Shown here in pieces: positions 17,813 to 29,029 of a stretch of 64,000 bases of DNA. The translations under genes were made by a program, and so were the position numbers. Each line of letters begins with the position of its first letter. Within the stretch, counting starts at the first letter, position 1. The notes under the pieces were generated by a model, which searched no databases, was not told the origin of the DNA, and was given only the letters and a program-made list of their open reading frames with translations. The stretch is taken from positions 62,001 to 126,000 of the forward strand of contig BAXE01000003.1 of NCBI GenBank assembly GCA_001310415.1, given 5' to 3'. Source of the DNA: Enterovibrio sp. JCM 19048. GTDB lineage: Bacteria > Pseudomonadota > Gammaproteobacteria > Enterobacterales > Vibrionaceae.

Positions 17813-20417
17813 GTGATTCGTATTGAACTACCAACATTAATTGGAAAGCTAAACGCGCAGACAAAACTGGCTTTAGAGCAGGCAGGGGCCCTGAGTATTG
17901 AACGTCAGAATCCGGAAGTCACTGTAGAGCATTTTCTTTTTACTCTTTTAGACAACCCCTTGTCAGACGTGCGCGTCATGCTAAAAAGTACGGGTTATGA
18001 TTTTGAACCTGTTAGGCAGCTTACGGGCGAGACGTTAAGTCGAGAAACGGTACCAGAAACAACGCCTCATTTTCGCCATTATTGATCGAGCTGTTGCAAG
18101 ACGCCTGGATGTTGGGATCAACGGAGTTTGGTCATGTAGAAATCCGTTCGGGGATGCTCTTTCTTGCTGCACTGATGCGTCCTGACAGGTACTTATCACT
18201 GAATTTAATTCGCCACTTTGAAGATATTAACCGTGAATCACTGAAAAAGCATTTCGCAGCATTAACTGAAAATTCAGCAGAAACGTCGGTGAAATCCGAT
18301 TCATCGGGTGATATCAAATCGCCAATTAGAGGTGGCGAATCAGCATTAGATCGCTTCTGCACCAATCTTTCAAACTTGGCTAAAAAAGGTGAGCTAGACC
18401 CAGTATTATGCCGCGATGATGAAATCAGTCTGATGATTGATATCCTTTGTCGCCGTCGAAAAACAATCCGATCGTTGTTGGTGATGCCGGTGTCGGGAAA
18501 AGTGCCGTTATAGAAGGGCTGGCTCAGCGGATTGTGGATGGAAATGTCCCGGATTCACTGAAAGGCATCGATGTCATGTCGTTGGATCTTGGGTTGCTGC
18601 AGGCAGGAGCGTCAGTCAAAGGGGAATTTGAGAAACGCCTTAAAGGTATTATTGATGAAGTGAAAACCTCTCCTGTACCCGTCATTCTCTTTATCGATGA
18701 AGCCCACACCATGATTGGTGCAGGTGGTCAAGAGGGGGGCGGTGATGCTGCCAATTTACTGAAGCCCGCGTTGGCCCGGGGAGAGCTTAGAACTGTTGCT
18801 GCAACTACATGGAAAGAATACAAAAAGTATTTTGAAAAAGACCCAGCATTAAGCCGCCGCTTCCAACTGGTTAAGCTGGAAGAGCCATCAGTATCACAAG
18901 CCGTAGATATTATGCGTGGGCTGCATGGCGTCTACGAAAAAGCCCACAAGGTTCTTATCAGCGACGATGCACTTGTTGCCGCAGCGGAATTGTCTGAGCG
19001 CTATGTGTCTGGTCGACAATTGCCGGACAAAGCAATAGACGTTCTCGATACCGCTTGTGCACGAATTGCGATCAACTTAGGTGCGCCACCTCGCAGGCTA
19101 GCTGCTCTCGAAACCCGCACCATCCAGCGTCAGCGTCAAATTGACATGCTCACACGTCAGGAATTACTGGGTTATGACATAGACAGGTCCGTATTGGCGG
19201 AGCTGGAGGCACAGGAAGCAGTTGACCTCAATGAAAAAGAGCGACTCCAGCAAGAATGGCATGCACAAAAAGACCTAGTGGCGACCGTTATTGAAAAGCG
19301 TCAACAGCTTTTAACTCACGGTGAACAAGATCCATCTGAAGACTGCCCATCAGCATTGAGAGAGGAACTTCGAGATCTTTACGCCCAATTGGAAGCAATT
19401 CCCCATGATGAAAGGCTGGTGCATCCCCATGTTGATGCTCAGCAAATCGCAGAGGTTGTCGGGGATTGGACCGGTGTACCTGTTGACCAGATGAATACTG
19501 ATGAGCTTAGCCGCATCACGCATTTGCCGGACTTGTTGGGTGAAGAGATCAAGGGTCAGGATGTTGCACTGAAAGTCATTCACCGCCATTTGTTGACTGC
19601 CCGGGCAGATTTGAGACGCCCAGGACGCCCTAAAGGTGCATTCCTACTCGCGGGTCCAAGTGGCGTGGGGAAAACTGAGACCGTCGTACAACTTGCCAAA
19701 TTGCTTTACGGCGGTAAGCAGTTCCTCACCACCATTAACATGTCTGAATACCAGGAAAAACACACGGTCTCGCGACTTATTGGATCGCCGCCAGGATATG
19801 TTGGGTATGGGGAAGGCGGCGTGCTGACAGAAGCAATTCGTAAGATGCCTTACTCCATCGTGTTGTTGGACGAGGTAGAAAAAGCCCACCCTGAAGTGCT
19901 CAATCTGTTTTATCAGGCATTTGACAAAGGGGAGTTGGCAGACGGTGAAGGCCGTGTCATTGACTGCCAAAACATCGTTTTCTTCCTGACGTCAAACCTT
20001 GGTTACCAAACTATTGTTGACTACTCAGAGCAGCCTGAATGTCTGGAAGAAAAACTTTACCCAGAGCTGGCCGCCTTTTTCAAACCGGCATTGCTTGCGC
20101 GAATGGAAACCGTGCCTTATCTGCCCCTGAATGGCGACACCTTGAATGCGATCATCAAGGGTAAATTACAACGATTGGTCAAACTGTTCACCGACCGTTA
20201 CGGCGCGGAAACAGAGGTTGATGATTGCCTGATCGAAGAGATTCAGCGCAGGGCTACACGCACTGAAAATGGTGCGCGAATGTTGGAAGCCATCATTGAG
20301 GGGCAATTGTTGCCACCAGTGTCATTGGCTCTGCTAAACAAACTGGCTTTGCGAGAGCCGGTCAAAAGGGTGCGACTCACGGCAGAGAAAGGTGAGTTTG
20401 TCAGCGAGGTGGAGTAA
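17813..20417 (+). CDS. clpV: T6SS sheath-recycling ATPase ClpV (TssH/VasG), frameshifted
   Basis: This Clp/Hsp100 AAA+ ATPase of about 868 residues disassembles contracted TssB/C sheaths. The GTG start at 17813 follows AAAGGTGA. The N-terminal domain has the ClpV-type repeat ([19 protein letters not shown] region). Walker A of D1 (GDAGVGKSA) lies near 18482 and Walker [12 protein letters not shown] near 18692. D2 has Walker [11 protein letters not shown] near 19653 and [14 protein letters not shown] near 19857. The frame breaks near 18065 and 18455. The remainder, 18447-20417, is uninterrupted. The gene precedes vasH by 3 bases. Confidence 0.93.
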
Positions 20418-20420
20418 GCA

Positions 20421-21974
20421 ATGAACGATTGGCTTGCCGTTGCGGCAACTATCACAGGTGTACGCGACTCATCAAAGTTGCCCTCGGCGTTTATTAAGCA
20501 AGTAAAGAACACCTTGCAGCTAACCAATGTATGGGTAGTGCAGCCGTGTGCGCAGGGTAGGAAGCTCCAAACGTGTGAAGGCGGAAATTTGCTCGAGTGG
20601 GAAATTGACAATTTCACCCATCCGTTTGCGCACGTTTTCCAATCGTCATCCCCTATGTTGCTTGACCCGGCCAAGCTTAATTATTGGCTGGAGGATCCTT
20701 CATTTGTCGAATTGATGGGGCTGCGCAAACGCGGAGAAAGTGTGTTGATAGTTCCTCTTCCTTTGGGCAAGGGGGGAACGAAGCTACTTGTTACCGTGAC
20801 TGGTTCAGCCGTTTTACTTGGTGGTCTTCTTGCAGACCAGCAGTGGCGGCGAATATGTGAAATTTTCATCAACCAGATAGAACTGCTCAAAGAGCTAGGC
20901 GAAGATCACCGCCAAATATCTGCACTTAGCTCGTCGATAAAGCGTATTCGAAGCAGTGAAGAACAAAGAGAAAAAGCCTTTGAGTTAAAACAGGTGCTCA
21001 TTGGTGAAAGCACGACCATGCAATCACTCCGGAACAATATTGTCACCGCCGCGCACACGGCACTCAATGTACTGATATGCGGTGAAACAGGTACAGGGAA
21101 AGAGTTGGTTGCGCGTGCAGTCCACGAATTGTCTGACAGGAAAGATAAACCGTTTGTTGCGATTAACTGTGCCGCGATACCAGAGAACCTATTGGAAAGT
21201 GAACTCTTTGGCCATGTCAAAGGCGCATTCTCAGGTGCTGAGCGAAATAAAGCCGGTTTAGTTGCAGATGCCGAGGGCGGAACCCTGTTTTTGGATGAAA
21301 TTGGGGATATGCCAATTGCATTGCAGGCCAAATTGTTGAGAGTGCTGGAATCCCGCACATTCCGACCAGTTGGGGCGACGCAAGAAATAAAAGCTAATTT
21401 TCGATTGGTCGCTGCGACCCATGTTGCTATGCAAGCCAGAATTGAGGAAGGCGCGTTCCGGAGAGATCTCTTTTATCGCCTAAACCAGTTCCCAGTTTTT
21501 GTTCCTGCATTGGCGGAGCGGAAAGAAGATATTCCGAATCTGTGCACCCACTTTATTTCAGAGTACAACCGGCAGATGGGAGCATCGGTGAAGGGGATTC
21601 GCTACGCTGCGCTTGATCTTCTCAACCGACACGCGTTTCCCGGCAATGTGAGAGAGCTGAAAAACCTGATCGAATATGCCTGTGCGATAACCAGCAGTGG
21701 TGATGAAATCCGGGCAGACAGTTTCAGTGCCCGCGTTCTTAACCAGCAAACCCAAACAGCGGCCAATAACGAAGATGTCAATGCGGACAACTACATCGGC
21801 ATGGATATTCAAAACATCGACAATCTCAAAGCGGCTGTCCAGGAGTTCGAATGCAGTGTGATTCGCTACCGGCTTTCTAGCTACGGAGGTGATCGCACCA
21901 AAGCTGCTGAAAGTTTAGGTTTGCCCAAACGGACTCTCGCCCATAAGTGCTTGAAGATGGAGATAGGCAAATGA
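20421..21974 (+). CDS. vasH: Sigma-54-dependent transcriptional activator VasH
   Basis: This intact 517-residue enhancer-binding protein has an N-terminal regulatory region of about 195 residues, then a AAA+ domain with Walker A GETGTGKE near residue 220. Its sigma-54 contact loop is GAFSGA at residues 268-273, and Walker B is [13 protein letters not shown] near residue 287. A C-terminal helix-turn-helix ([20 protein letters not shown]) ends the protein. The contact loop has Ser where the usual motif is GAFTGA, a conservative change. VasH drives RpoN-dependent T6SS genes, and the sigma-54 promoter at 7609 is a likely local target. Remote hcp operons are probable further targets. Confidence 0.94.
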   Translation: MNDWLAVAATITGVRDSSKLPSAFIKQVKNTLQLTNVWVVQPCAQGRKLQTCEGGNLLEWEIDNFTHPFAHVFQSSSPMLLDPAKLNYWLEDPSFVELMGLRKRGESVLIVPLPLGKGGTKLLVTVTGSAVLLGGLLADQQWRRICEIFINQIELLKELGEDHRQISALSSSIKRIRSSEEQREKAFELKQVLIGESTTMQSLRNNIVTAAHTALNVLICGETGTGKELVARAVHELSDRKDKPFVAINCAAIPENLLESELFGHVKGAFSGAERNKAGLVADAEGGTLFLDEIGDMPIALQAKLLRVLESRTFRPVGATQEIKANFRLVAATHVAMQARIEEGAFRRDLFYRLNQFPVFVPALAERKEDIPNLCTHFISEYNRQMGASVKGIRYAALDLLNRHAFPGNVRELKNLIEYACAITSSGDEIRADSFSARVLNQQTQTAANNEDVNADNYIGMDIQNIDNLKAAVQEFECSVIRYRLSSYGGDRTKAAESLGLPKRTLAHKCLKMEIGK

Positions 21975-22648
21975 TGCAGTATCGTTTGGCTCGTTGCATG
22001 TTGTTTGCAATGTTGACGTCTTCCAGTTTTTTCGTTGCTGGCCAGACGAAAGATGCGTTGATTGCGTCTGCTTCAGCATGCACTGATATCTCCGGACGGT
22101 TGGAGCGTTTAGCCTGTTTCGACCGCATTTTTGAGACTCCCCTTGATGCCGCAGAGGCTTTCTCATTCCAGCAGGAAAAGCCCGAGGAATGGGTTCGCGC
22201 TAAACAAAGCGAAAACGCAAGGGATCTTGATGAGACGGGCTTCGTTCTGAGATACGTAAACGTTGAACAGCCTAAATCGGGCATCTGGATGACGGCTACT
22301 GCCTTACCGGATATAGGCCAGGACAAGAGCAAAATGCCAATTTTGATGTTCAGTTGTTTCGACAACATTAGCCGCGTGGAATTGGTGCTTCCAAAGCCGA
22401 CCTCTGCTGGTGTTGTAAAGGTTGTGACTGCTTCAAGCTTTAGCATAAGCCAGCGCTGGTTGAGTGATGACAGCGGAAATATTTTGCGGGCTGGGCGGGG
22501 GTTACCCTCCATTGAAGTGATGAAATCGCTATTGTCTGGCCCGCGTGCAGTTGTGCGATCAAATCAGCCGGAAGTGGGTAACCTGACATTTGATACGTCT
22601 GGTCTTAAACAAGCCATTCAACCCATGCGCAATGTGTGTCGTTGGTAG
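21971..22648 (+). CDS. vasI: T6SS-associated protein VasI (TagO-like)
   Basis: This secreted or periplasmic protein of 225 residues starts in the ATGA overlap with the vasH stop. An N-terminal signal peptide (hydrophobic core [15 protein letters not shown]) is followed by the family motif [20 protein letters not shown], with two cysteines likely in a disulfide. The C-terminal part has [10 protein letters not shown] and ends in MRNVCRW. The longer frame from 21947 would lie inside vasH and spoil the signal peptide, so 21971 is preferred. VasI/TagO proteins are T6SS accessories of unsettled function. Confidence 0.85.
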   Translation: MMQYRLARCMLFAMLTSSSFFVAGQTKDALIASASACTDISGRLERLACFDRIFETPLDAAEAFSFQQEKPEEWVRAKQSENARDLDETGFVLRYVNVEQPKSGIWMTATALPDIGQDKSKMPILMFSCFDNISRVELVLPKPTSAGVVKVVTASSFSISQRWLSDDSGNILRAGRGLPSIEVMKSLLSGPRAVVRSNQPEVGNLTFDTSGLKQAIQPMRNVCRW

Positions 22649-22657
22649 GTGGGTCAT

Positions 22658-24063
22658 ATGGATATTCAGACATATAGAGAATGTTTAGCAAAACCCATTG
22701 TTGGCAGCACGTCAGTGGGGGAGCGTTTAATTGATGATGAACAACTGGACTTCGTAGAAGCCCAGATGATGAAAGTTGGCTCGCTTTCCCATGGAGATGT
22801 GAATTGGTTAGAGGCGGAGCAGGGCGCGTTCAAGCTGCTGAGTGAGAAAACCAAAGACCTCAAGCTGCTGACTCATCTACTGCAGTGTTTGCAGTATCAG
22901 CCCCATCCTGAGCGCTTCACCCTTTTCGCTGTTTTTGCTCTCTGATTTTATCTCCCTTTATTGGGAAGAGTGCCATCCGGCGGCGGGTGCCAGAGGCGAG
23001 AATATTCGGCGGAAATTCTTCAATCAAATTATTCAGCGTACTGAAAAGTCAGTTGAAAAAATTGATGGTGGTATGTTCGATTCGGAGCAAAAAGCAGAGT
23101 TAGAACAAGCTATCTCAGAATTGAAAGTAGCGGCGGAAAATAAAGCCTTACCTGTTGATAACATCGCCATGTTTGCATCGGCTCTTAGCCGGAAAATAAA
23201 AGCGAGTGAACCTAGGTCTCCGCAACCTGAATCAAGCAATGAAGCAAAGAGCGCATCAACCATTTCAACCAGTCCACAACCGGGAAAGATTGAAATTGAT
23301 GGGAGCTCCGAGCGCGCAACGAAACAAACATTGCTCCGATTGGCGGAGTTCATCGCTGAGTTGGATGGTGGCGTAGCTTTGGCGACGAGGATCCGTCGAT
23401 TTGCGATTTGGTTTTCTATCACGTCGGTACCTGATGCGGATGGAAACGGAGAAACCCAACTTATGCCCGTGTCCGTCGACCGCATTGCTGAGTACGAAGA
23501 ATCTCTCAATAAAGGCGCCGATATGGAGCTTTGGAAGAAGGTAGAACAGAGCCTTACCGTCGCACCTTATTGGATCGATGGTCATTTCCTGAGTTATCGC
23601 ATCGCTCTAAAACTTGGGGATACAGAGTCTGCTGAATCACTGGCCTCTGAGGTGAGGCAGTTTTTCAAGAGAGTGCCAGGAATTGAAAAGTTGAAGTTCA
23701 AAGGCGGCGCACCTTTTATCAGTGAGCCTACCCTACATTGGATTGAAGGTAGTGAAAGTGGGAGTGAAGGTGGGGCATCAAGCTCGTCAGATTGGGATTC
23801 AAAAAGGCGAGAGGCACTGGCTCTTGCTGAAAATGAGGGGCTTTCAATTGCGCTGACCATGTTGAATGAAGCCTGTCGTCAGCAAAAGAACCTCGCGATC
23901 AATTCTATTGGCGCATGTTATCGGCTGATGTAATGCAAAAAACCAACTTTCCGCCATGGCGAATCAACATTACAACACCCTGCTCGAATCAGCGTTACAC
24001 ACATCGCTGACTGATTGGGAACCTAAATTGATACAACGCCTGGAAAGTGTTGCTAAGTCATAA
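22658..24063 (+). CDS. tssA: T6SS protein TssA (VasJ), frameshifted
   Basis: This protein of about 468 residues is the TssA-type cap/initiator. The N-terminal ImpA-like region starts at 22658, 9 bases after vasI. A first frame ends near 22945, but FTLFAVFAL switches to the next frame near 22930 and reads LSDFISLYWEECHPAAG, the family's typical segment. A second break near 23890 moves to NLRDQFYWRMLSADV, then ends in LTDWEPKLIQRLESVAKS, the conserved C-terminal closing of VasJ-type TssA. The stop is 24061-24063. A low-complexity Ser-rich linker sits near residues 350-370. Confidence 0.87.
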
Positions 24064-24085
24064 TTGAAGTCAGGGAACGAAATAA

Positions 24086-27000
24086 ATGTACAGCAGAATT
24101 AAATCAATATTGTATAGAGTGAAGCCTGTCTTTAAAGCGGGTTTACCTGTTCTTTACGTCGTTATTTTCCTTTTGATCAACGCTGCAATTTGGTGGGCGG
24201 GCCCTTGGCTTAATATCGATGGTGCATTTCCCCTTGAGTCTGTGACGTCGCGTTTAATCGCAAGTGTCATGTTTTCGCTGCTTTGGCTAGCGGTTTGGGG
24301 CGTAATGCAATGGCGAAAGTTGAAGGTCTATCACGAACATCAAGCGCGGGAGCGTCATCTCGAGCAGGATCCAATACAAAGATTCGAAGAGCGTCAGGAA
24401 GAAGAGCTGAATAAAGTCGTTCTTTCGTTGAAAAAGAGCCTCAACACGCGTGACTACCTCTATACATTGCCTTGGTATTTAGTCATGGGGGCAGAGAACG
24501 CGGGTAAAACCAGCCTGATAAATCGTTCAGGACAGAATTTTGTCTTTTCTTCGGTTATGCGGGCATCAGGCAAGAAGAGTGACAATCCATTTTCGTTCGA
24601 TTGGTGGATTGGCGACAATTCTGTGCTTATTGACCCAGATGGAGAACTCCTTACACAGCGGGCCCACGAAGGTGCGCAAGGTGAGTTAGAGAGCCGGCTT
24701 TGGACGCACTTTGTTCAGTGGTTGAACAGAACGAGAAACCGCAGACCTTTGAATGGTGTTGTGGTGGCATTAGATGTGGCAAAACTTGCAACCTCAACAA
24801 CTAGCGAGCGAAAAGCACATGCGAATCTTATCCGTGCCCGCCTTAGGGAGTTGATGGAGTCGATATCAACCCAGTTACCGATCTATGTTTCGTTGACCAA
24901 ACTGGATCTACTTTACGGATTTGAGCCGTTTTTTCGCCACTATTCCAAGAAAGAGCGTGAAGAGGTGTTGGGCTTTACGTTTACTCTGGATTCGGTAGAT
25001 GATCTTGATTCGTGGTTGGAAGAGTTTGATGCCGAATTTGGGCAGTTCGTCTCACGTATCAACAAGATGCTGCCAAATGTATTAATGCAAAATTTTGATG
25101 GTGAAGACCGCACGGCGATTTTCAGCTTTAGTCGCCAGATGGCGGGCATGCATGATGTCCTCAAACTTTACCTCCAGGATGCCTTTTCCAGTGATCAATT
25201 TTCGACACCTGCTTTGGTACGTGGTGTTTATTTCACGTCTGTTTTCCAGCAGGGCGTCCCGACGAATGCGTTCATAGATTCCGCATCAAGACGATATGGA
25301 CTCTCACATTCTGTGAACACAGCTCAAAATGCGCCTAATTCGACGACATACTTTACGCGCCATTTATTCGATAACATCATTTATCCAGAGGCTGGTTTAG
25401 CGTCGGACAATGTATCGGCAGCAAAAAGCAAGCGCAAACTTGCCGCGCTATCCATGTTGGCTTGTGGTATTGCGTCAGCCTTGTTGATAGGTTCGTGGCA
25501 CCAGTACTACCTGAAAAATGTCAGCCAGGCTGAGTTTGTCCTTGATAAAGTGAATGAATATGAGGACAAATATTCTGGTCAAACATATTTTGACAATGGC
25601 ATCGATGTTCTCGCACCGCTGGATACCGTTCGCCAAGCCACCATGGAGTTTGGCCTCTTCAGAGAAAAACCTAAGTATCTTTCGGATCTTGGTTTGTATC
25701 AGGGCCACCTGATTGGACCGGAAATTGAGAAAACGTATTTGGGCCTTTTGAAAACGCGTTATCTTCCTGCACTGATGAAATTGGCCGCTGCCGATGTGGT
25801 TTGGGCTAAGAATGATGAGGACAGGCTGGCGTCACTTCGTGTATTTCGCATGATGACCGACGATGATGGCCGCTATAAAGATATCGTCCAGAGCTACTTT
25901 GCATCCAAATGGCAGGCGCAATATGAAGGCGATCGTGATACGCAAGAGCGTTTGATGACACACCTTAACTATGCAATGAGCCATACCGATCTTGTGGGTG
26001 ACAGACGCAATGGTGAGGCTTATGCGGAGAAGATATTGGCACCCTATGACGGTGTAATACGCTCTGCCCAGAGAAGGTTGAGCAGGATGCCAATTGAACA
26101 GCGTGTTTATCGAAACCTAAAACAAGCTTCAACCGTTGTGCTTGGTTCCTCTTTTGATCTGGCTACGGCGATTGGTCCGGTTTTCGATGTCGTTTTCAAT
26201 GAGCGAATTGCTTCAAATGAAAATATTCGTATCCCGCGTCTTCTCACAAATAAAGGTTTGGAAAGTTACTTTATTCCAGAGTCCGATTCGGTATCAGAGT
26301 TGGCACTGGTCGACAGTTGGGTACTTGGTCAGCGCGATACAATCAATTTCTCTGAAGAAGATAAACGTGTTCTACGCGACAAAATCCGAAACCTATATGT
26401 GCAGGACTATGCAGAAGTCTGGCGTCGCGCGACCAATAACATCGATCTCAAATCCTTTACCGATCTTCATAATGCGGTAATGGTGCTGGAGAGTATTACA
26501 GGCAACAACCAACCCTTCCACCGGTTACTGGAAGAAGTCACGGACAACACAGACTTGTTCCCAAACCTGCCTGAGAACGATGCCGCGCGGGAGGAGCTGT
26601 TGTCGTCATCGCGCTATCGTGTGGCAGCGATGGTTGATAGTCAGTTCAAAGATCTCAACGGACTGGTGACAACAGAGCCGGGTAAGCCCATCTATTTGGA
26701 TGAAGTGATGGAGGCCGTATCGCAGTTGACCATGTATATGCAATCTATCAACGACGCACCTGACCCGGGTAAAGCTGCACTGGAAGCTACAAAAGCCAGA
26801 TTGTCACTAAGCAACGCTGACCCTATATATGTACTTCAACGGATCGCGGAAGGCATGCCACAACCCTTTGAAGGTATGTTGACCAAATTGGCGGATGAAA
26901 GTTGGTATGTGGTACAGCAAGAGGCTGTTCGTTACCTCGAAGTTCGCTGGACGGTGGACGTTTACAGACCATTCCAAAATAAACTGGCATCGCGTTACCC

Positions 27001-27628
27001 GTTTAATCCACGTTCTTCCAAAGATGTTGCCTTGGATGATTTCGAAGCTTTCTTTGCACCAAACGGAATTGTAAGCCGATTCTATGAAAACAATCTTCGA
27101 ATGTTTATGGATGACTCTTACGACCTCTCATATGAAGAAAATGATAAAGCCTTAATCCGCAGGGATGTGCAGCATCAAATTGACCGCGTGAAGAAAATTC
27201 AACGGGCATTTTTTAACCGAAAAGGTGCCCTGGATGTGGAGTTCACAATCGAACCCATTGAGTTGACCGCCAACAAGCGTCGCTCCGTTATTAATGTTGA
27301 TGGTCAATATGTGGAATATAGCCATGGCCCTAGGAAAAACGTGGGCCTGGTTTGGCCGAATACACTGAGGGAAGCTGCTGTGAGCAAGATTACTTTGGTC
27401 CCAACAGCAAATAATGCCTCGCCAAGAAGCATCAGTATTCGCGGTCCGTGGGCATTCTTCCGTATGTTGGAAAAAGCTGAGGTGGTAGGGTCAACATCGA
27501 CAAGTGTAGATTACAGATTCAACATCGACGGGGGCAAGGTTACCTACCGCGTGCACTCAGAGGCTGATAGTAATCCATTTACAGCTTCGATTTTTAGAGG
27601 ATTTAATCTCTCACCAACTCTGTATTAA
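24086..27628 (+). CDS. tssM: T6SS inner-membrane protein TssM (IcmF/VasK)
   Basis: This intact 1180-residue protein is a central membrane-complex subunit. Two N-terminal transmembrane helices (about residues 18-40 and 57-75) precede the cytoplasmic NTPase-like domain with Walker A GAENAGKT at residues 135-142. A third transmembrane helix is near residues 451-470 (LAALSMLACGIASALLIGSW). The remaining periplasmic part of about 700 residues spans to the TssJ-binding C-terminus. It ends the operon, followed by a hairpin at 27638. Hcp and VgrG genes do not follow. Confidence 0.96.
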   Translation: MYSRIKSILYRVKPVFKAGLPVLYVVIFLLINAAIWWAGPWLNIDGAFPLESVTSRLIASVMFSLLWLAVWGVMQWRKLKVYHEHQARERHLEQDPIQRFEERQEEELNKVVLSLKKSLNTRDYLYTLPWYLVMGAENAGKTSLINRSGQNFVFSSVMRASGKKSDNPFSFDWWIGDNSVLIDPDGELLTQRAHEGAQGELESRLWTHFVQWLNRTRNRRPLNGVVVALDVAKLATSTTSERKAHANLIRARLRELMESISTQLPIYVSLTKLDLLYGFEPFFRHYSKKEREEVLGFTFTLDSVDDLDSWLEEFDAEFGQFVSRINKMLPNVLMQNFDGEDRTAIFSFSRQMAGMHDVLKLYLQDAFSSDQFSTPALVRGVYFTSVFQQGVPTNAFIDSASRRYGLSHSVNTAQNAPNSTTYFTRHLFDNIIYPEAGLASDNVSAAKSKRKLAALSMLACGIASALLIGSWHQYYLKNVSQAEFVLDKVNEYEDKYSGQTYFDNGIDVLAPLDTVRQATMEFGLFREKPKYLSDLGLYQGHLIGPEIEKTYLGLLKTRYLPALMKLAAADVVWAKNDEDRLASLRVFRMMTDDDGRYKDIVQSYFASKWQAQYEGDRDTQERLMTHLNYAMSHTDLVGDRRNGEAYAEKILAPYDGVIRSAQRRLSRMPIEQRVYRNLKQASTVVLGSSFDLATAIGPVFDVVFNERIASNENIRIPRLLTNKGLESYFIPESDSVSELALVDSWVLGQRDTINFSEEDKRVLRDKIRNLYVQDYAEVWRRATNNIDLKSFTDLHNAVMVLESITGNNQPFHRLLEEVTDNTDLFPNLPENDAAREELLSSSRYRVAAMVDSQFKDLNGLVTTEPGKPIYLDEVMEAVSQLTMYMQSINDAPDPGKAALEATKARLSLSNADPIYVLQRIAEGMPQPFEGMLTKLADESWYVVQQEAVRYLEVRWTVDVYRPFQNKLASRYPFNPRSSKDVALDDFEAFFAPNGIVSRFYENNLRMFMDDSYDLSYEENDKALIRRDVQHQIDRVKKIQRAFFNRKGALDVEFTIEPIELTANKRRSVINVDGQYVEYSHGPRKNVGLVWPNTLREAAVSKITLVPTANNASPRSISIRGPWAFFRMLEKAEVVGSTSTSVDYRFNIDGGKVTYRVHSEADSNPFTASIFRGFNLSPTLY

Positions 27629-27637
27629 GTGAATGAA

Positions 27638-27667
27638 TGGGCTCTACAGGTAAAACTGTAGAGCCCA
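27638..27667 (+). terminator. Probable terminator of the T6SS operon
   Basis: A perfect 12-bp stem (TGGGCTCTACAG / CTGTAGAGCCCA) with a GTAAAA loop lies 10 bases after the tssM stop. The following TAAAATCC is not a clear U-run, so termination might need a helper factor. Confidence 0.6.
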
Positions 27668-28030
27668 TAAAATCCTCCATCAATTAAACCAAAATCAATA
27701 TTGCTGCTAAATCTTAACTCCCACCTAGTTACTCTCAATTTAATATTTTCTAAATTGACGATTCATTTTTTACACTTATTGTTCTCAATATAAGATGATC
27801 TCATTATTTACTTTGCAGTTGATCAAACTATCAATATGAGATTTTAGTCAATTTTCTGTCTTTTTCCTGACAAACTGTCTTGAACTATTAACAGGTAACC
27901 TAGATAATGCCTTCGTTTATTGGGGTAATGTCTCATTTTTAGTGAATTCTTATACCAATAAATCAGCAGTTGCCTGTAATTCTCTCACTCCGAGAGGATT
28001 AATTGCTTATCTCGTTTATTGGTTGGGTTT
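27668..28030. other. AT-rich spacer between T6SS operon and lipoprotein cluster
   Basis: No gene is seen. The sequence is very AT-rich and contains the sigma-70 candidate at 27880-27908. A second, weaker pair TTGACG/TATTGT lies at 27756-27783. Confidence 0.5.
27880..27908 (+). promoter_or_regulatory. Candidate sigma-70 promoter for the lipoprotein cluster
   Basis: A -35 hexamer TTGAAC and -10 hexamer GATAAT are separated by exactly 17 bases, at 27880-27885 and 27903-27908. The predicted start near 27915 leaves a leader of about 115 bases before the first lipoprotein gene. Confidence 0.5.
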
Positions 28031-29029
28031 ATGTTCAAAAGATTGGTTTTTGGCAGTTTGGCTTTAATGCTGTCTGGCTGTGAATCTACCACGCCACCAG
28101 ATTGGTATGTTTTAGAAACGAATTCAGATTCGGACTATATATACGCGGTAGGTGAAGCTCGTACACTTAATTTGGCAAAGAAATCAGCGCTGGCAAATAT
28201 TAATGAACAGCTTTGGACACAGGTAGACTCATCTTTTTCATCCGATGAGCAATTTCGTGCAATTAATGATGAATCATTGCGAAATGAGAATGTCCGTAAT
28301 TCCGTCAATGCAAAATCAGCACAATTGACGTTTACCGGCACTGAGTATCTAAAAACTGACCAGAATGACATCGCCTATTATGTTCAGGCTCGCGTTAAGC
28401 GTGAAAATGTTAAAGATCAGTTACTTGCGGAACTTTCTCAGATTGAAGAGCAGTCAGTACGTGTTATCAAGAACTTCTCTCATCAAGACAAATTGGTGTG
28501 GTGGTTGAATAACAGGGATCTGAGTGATGAAATTTCAGATTATTACGTCCGCGTGGGTATCCTGACCTCGATGGGGCTTAAATATGACACTGAGAACAGT
28601 CAACTCATTAGATTGATTCCTAAGGTTAGCCAAGCGAAATCAGATCTGTATATTTATATACAGCCAGGTCGACAGGATAAAAGAAGCGCAGCATTTATCT
28701 CTGAGAAATTTAACTTAGAAGGGATTAGCACAACACAGAAGTGGAGCGCTAAAAACTCTCACGTATTAAAAATGGACTCAGAGTATCGTCAAAGTAAAGT
28801 GGGTGACGCATACATCACAACAAAAGTGACCCAGCTTACTTTGAAAAACAAACAAGGAAAAACCATATCCAGTGGTGAAATTATCTCCACGGGTAACTCG
28901 GTATCTAATTTCAAACTGTCTCACGAAGGCGCAGAACGTCATTTCTCTCAACAATTGGACGAAATGGGTATCTGGCATGCGTTGGGATTAAAAAATAAAA
29001 TAATATTTGCACTGGAGTATTCAAAGTGA
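28031..29029 (+). CDS. LPP20-family lipoprotein
   Basis: This is a 332-residue lipoprotein with signal peptide MFKRLVFGSLALMLSGC and lipobox Cys at residue 17. The start at ATG 28031 is preferred over the upstream TTG because it gives a compact signal peptide. The mature N-terminal part has the LPP20 pattern: PDWYVLETNSDSDYIYAVGEA followed by helix NLAKKSALANINEQL. The C-terminal half is of unknown fold. Its stop overlaps the next GTG start. Together with the two lipoproteins downstream it forms a tight three-gene set, so they may form an outer-membrane complex. The exact role is unknown; LPP20-family proteins include flagellar-outer-membrane and surface proteins. Confidence 0.75.
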   Translation: MFKRLVFGSLALMLSGCESTTPPDWYVLETNSDSDYIYAVGEARTLNLAKKSALANINEQLWTQVDSSFSSDEQFRAINDESLRNENVRNSVNAKSAQLTFTGTEYLKTDQNDIAYYVQARVKRENVKDQLLAELSQIEEQSVRVIKNFSHQDKLVWWLNNRDLSDEISDYYVRVGILTSMGLKYDTENSQLIRLIPKVSQAKSDLYIYIQPGRQDKRSAAFISEKFNLEGISTTQKWSAKNSHVLKMDSEYRQSKVGDAYITTKVTQLTLKNKQGKTISSGEIISTGNSVSNFKLSHEGAERHFSQQLDEMGIWHALGLKNKIIFALEYSK

